A stretch of DNA of 64,000 nucleotides from NCBI GenBank assembly GCA_026967495.1, contig CP114060.1, positions 930,001 through 994,000 on the forward strand. The letters are read 5' to 3'. Position numbers and translations under genes: made by a program. Position 1 is the stretch's first letter, and the number at the start of each line of letters is the position of its first letter. Under the pieces are notes generated by a model. It worked only from the letters and a program-made list of their open reading frames with translations. It ran no database searches and was not told the DNA's origin. The DNA is from Rouxiella badensis (lineage in GTDB: Bacteria; Pseudomonadota; Gammaproteobacteria; Enterobacterales; Enterobacteriaceae). Shown here piece after piece: positions 63,989 to 64,000 of this stretch.

Positions 63989-64000
63989 TCTCTTCGTTCT

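Noticed and set aside
2..64000. Reading the broken genes as true pseudogenes
   Set aside because: Breaks are single-base, mostly in homopolymers, spread evenly over core and accessory genes, and never accompanied by other damage.
1..64000. CRISPR array, prophage, insertion sequence or integrase
   Set aside because: No regularly spaced repeats, no transposase or integrase motifs and no terminal inverted repeats were found.

Overview
The window is a chromosomal segment of an enterobacterium (order Enterobacterales, more like the Serratia/Rahnella/Rouxiella/Yersinia side than Escherichia). The evidence is close protein similarity and a preserved gene order to the E. coli yhj/dpp neighbourhood (eptB, tRNA-Pro, dppABCDF, pdeK/hmsP, dctA, yhjJ, kdgK, yhjG, yhjE, yhjD), plus sodA, fdhD, yibL, yibF, mdfA, wecH, yfcF, cdh and mqo. 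These stretches are interrupted by accessory operons absent from E. coli. No rRNA, insertion sequence, prophage or CRISPR array was seen.

Layout. 0-9.3 kb: end of a MocR-type PLP regulator, yibL, sodA with a Fur box, fdhD, yibF, mdfA, wecH, then a minus-strand group of idnD, an isochorismatase-like hydrolase carrying an extra C-terminal domain, and a GlxA-type regulator. 9.4-14.8 kb: BenE-type transporter, small enzymes, a LysE exporter, and two small stress/envelope proteins. 14.9-26.8 kb: one long minus-strand operon for urea scavenging without urease: allophanate hydrolase, urea carboxylase, a GntR regulator and the urea ABC importer urtABCDE, all behind a consensus-perfect sigma-54 promoter. 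27-28.7 kb: a small MESH1-like alarmone-hydrolase-type HD protein, then ohrR and ohr sharing a candidate operator. 28.8-40.5 kb: eptB, tRNA-Pro(UGG), a three-gene insertion (VOC protein, LysR regulator, Rieske/FAD reductase), a 0.94-kb regulatory region and the dipeptide importer dppABCDF. 40.6-53 kb: hmsP, dctA, yhjJ, kdgK with a KdgR box, yhjG, cdh, yhjE, yhjD. 53-56.2 kb: LysR/SDR divergent pair, GNAT and cytochrome b561. 56.2-64 kb: an ECF sigma/anti-sigma pair, a three-subunit FAD/cytochrome c membrane dehydrogenase in S-C-L order that best resembles fructose dehydrogenase (fdhSCL), and mqo.

How they work together. Several units feed the respiratory chain at the periplasmic or membrane face (FDH to 5-keto-fructose, Mqo, cytochrome b561). 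Others scavenge nitrogen (urea operon, dipeptide importer, with sigma-54/NtrC-like signals). Others handle acids and sugars (dctA, kdgK, idnD).

Caveat. About 24 single-base frame breaks fall in 19 otherwise intact genes, mostly in short homopolymers. Each is repaired by adding or removing one base, and repaired lengths match the families. I therefore treat them as probable sequencing errors and give the full-length gene coordinates.
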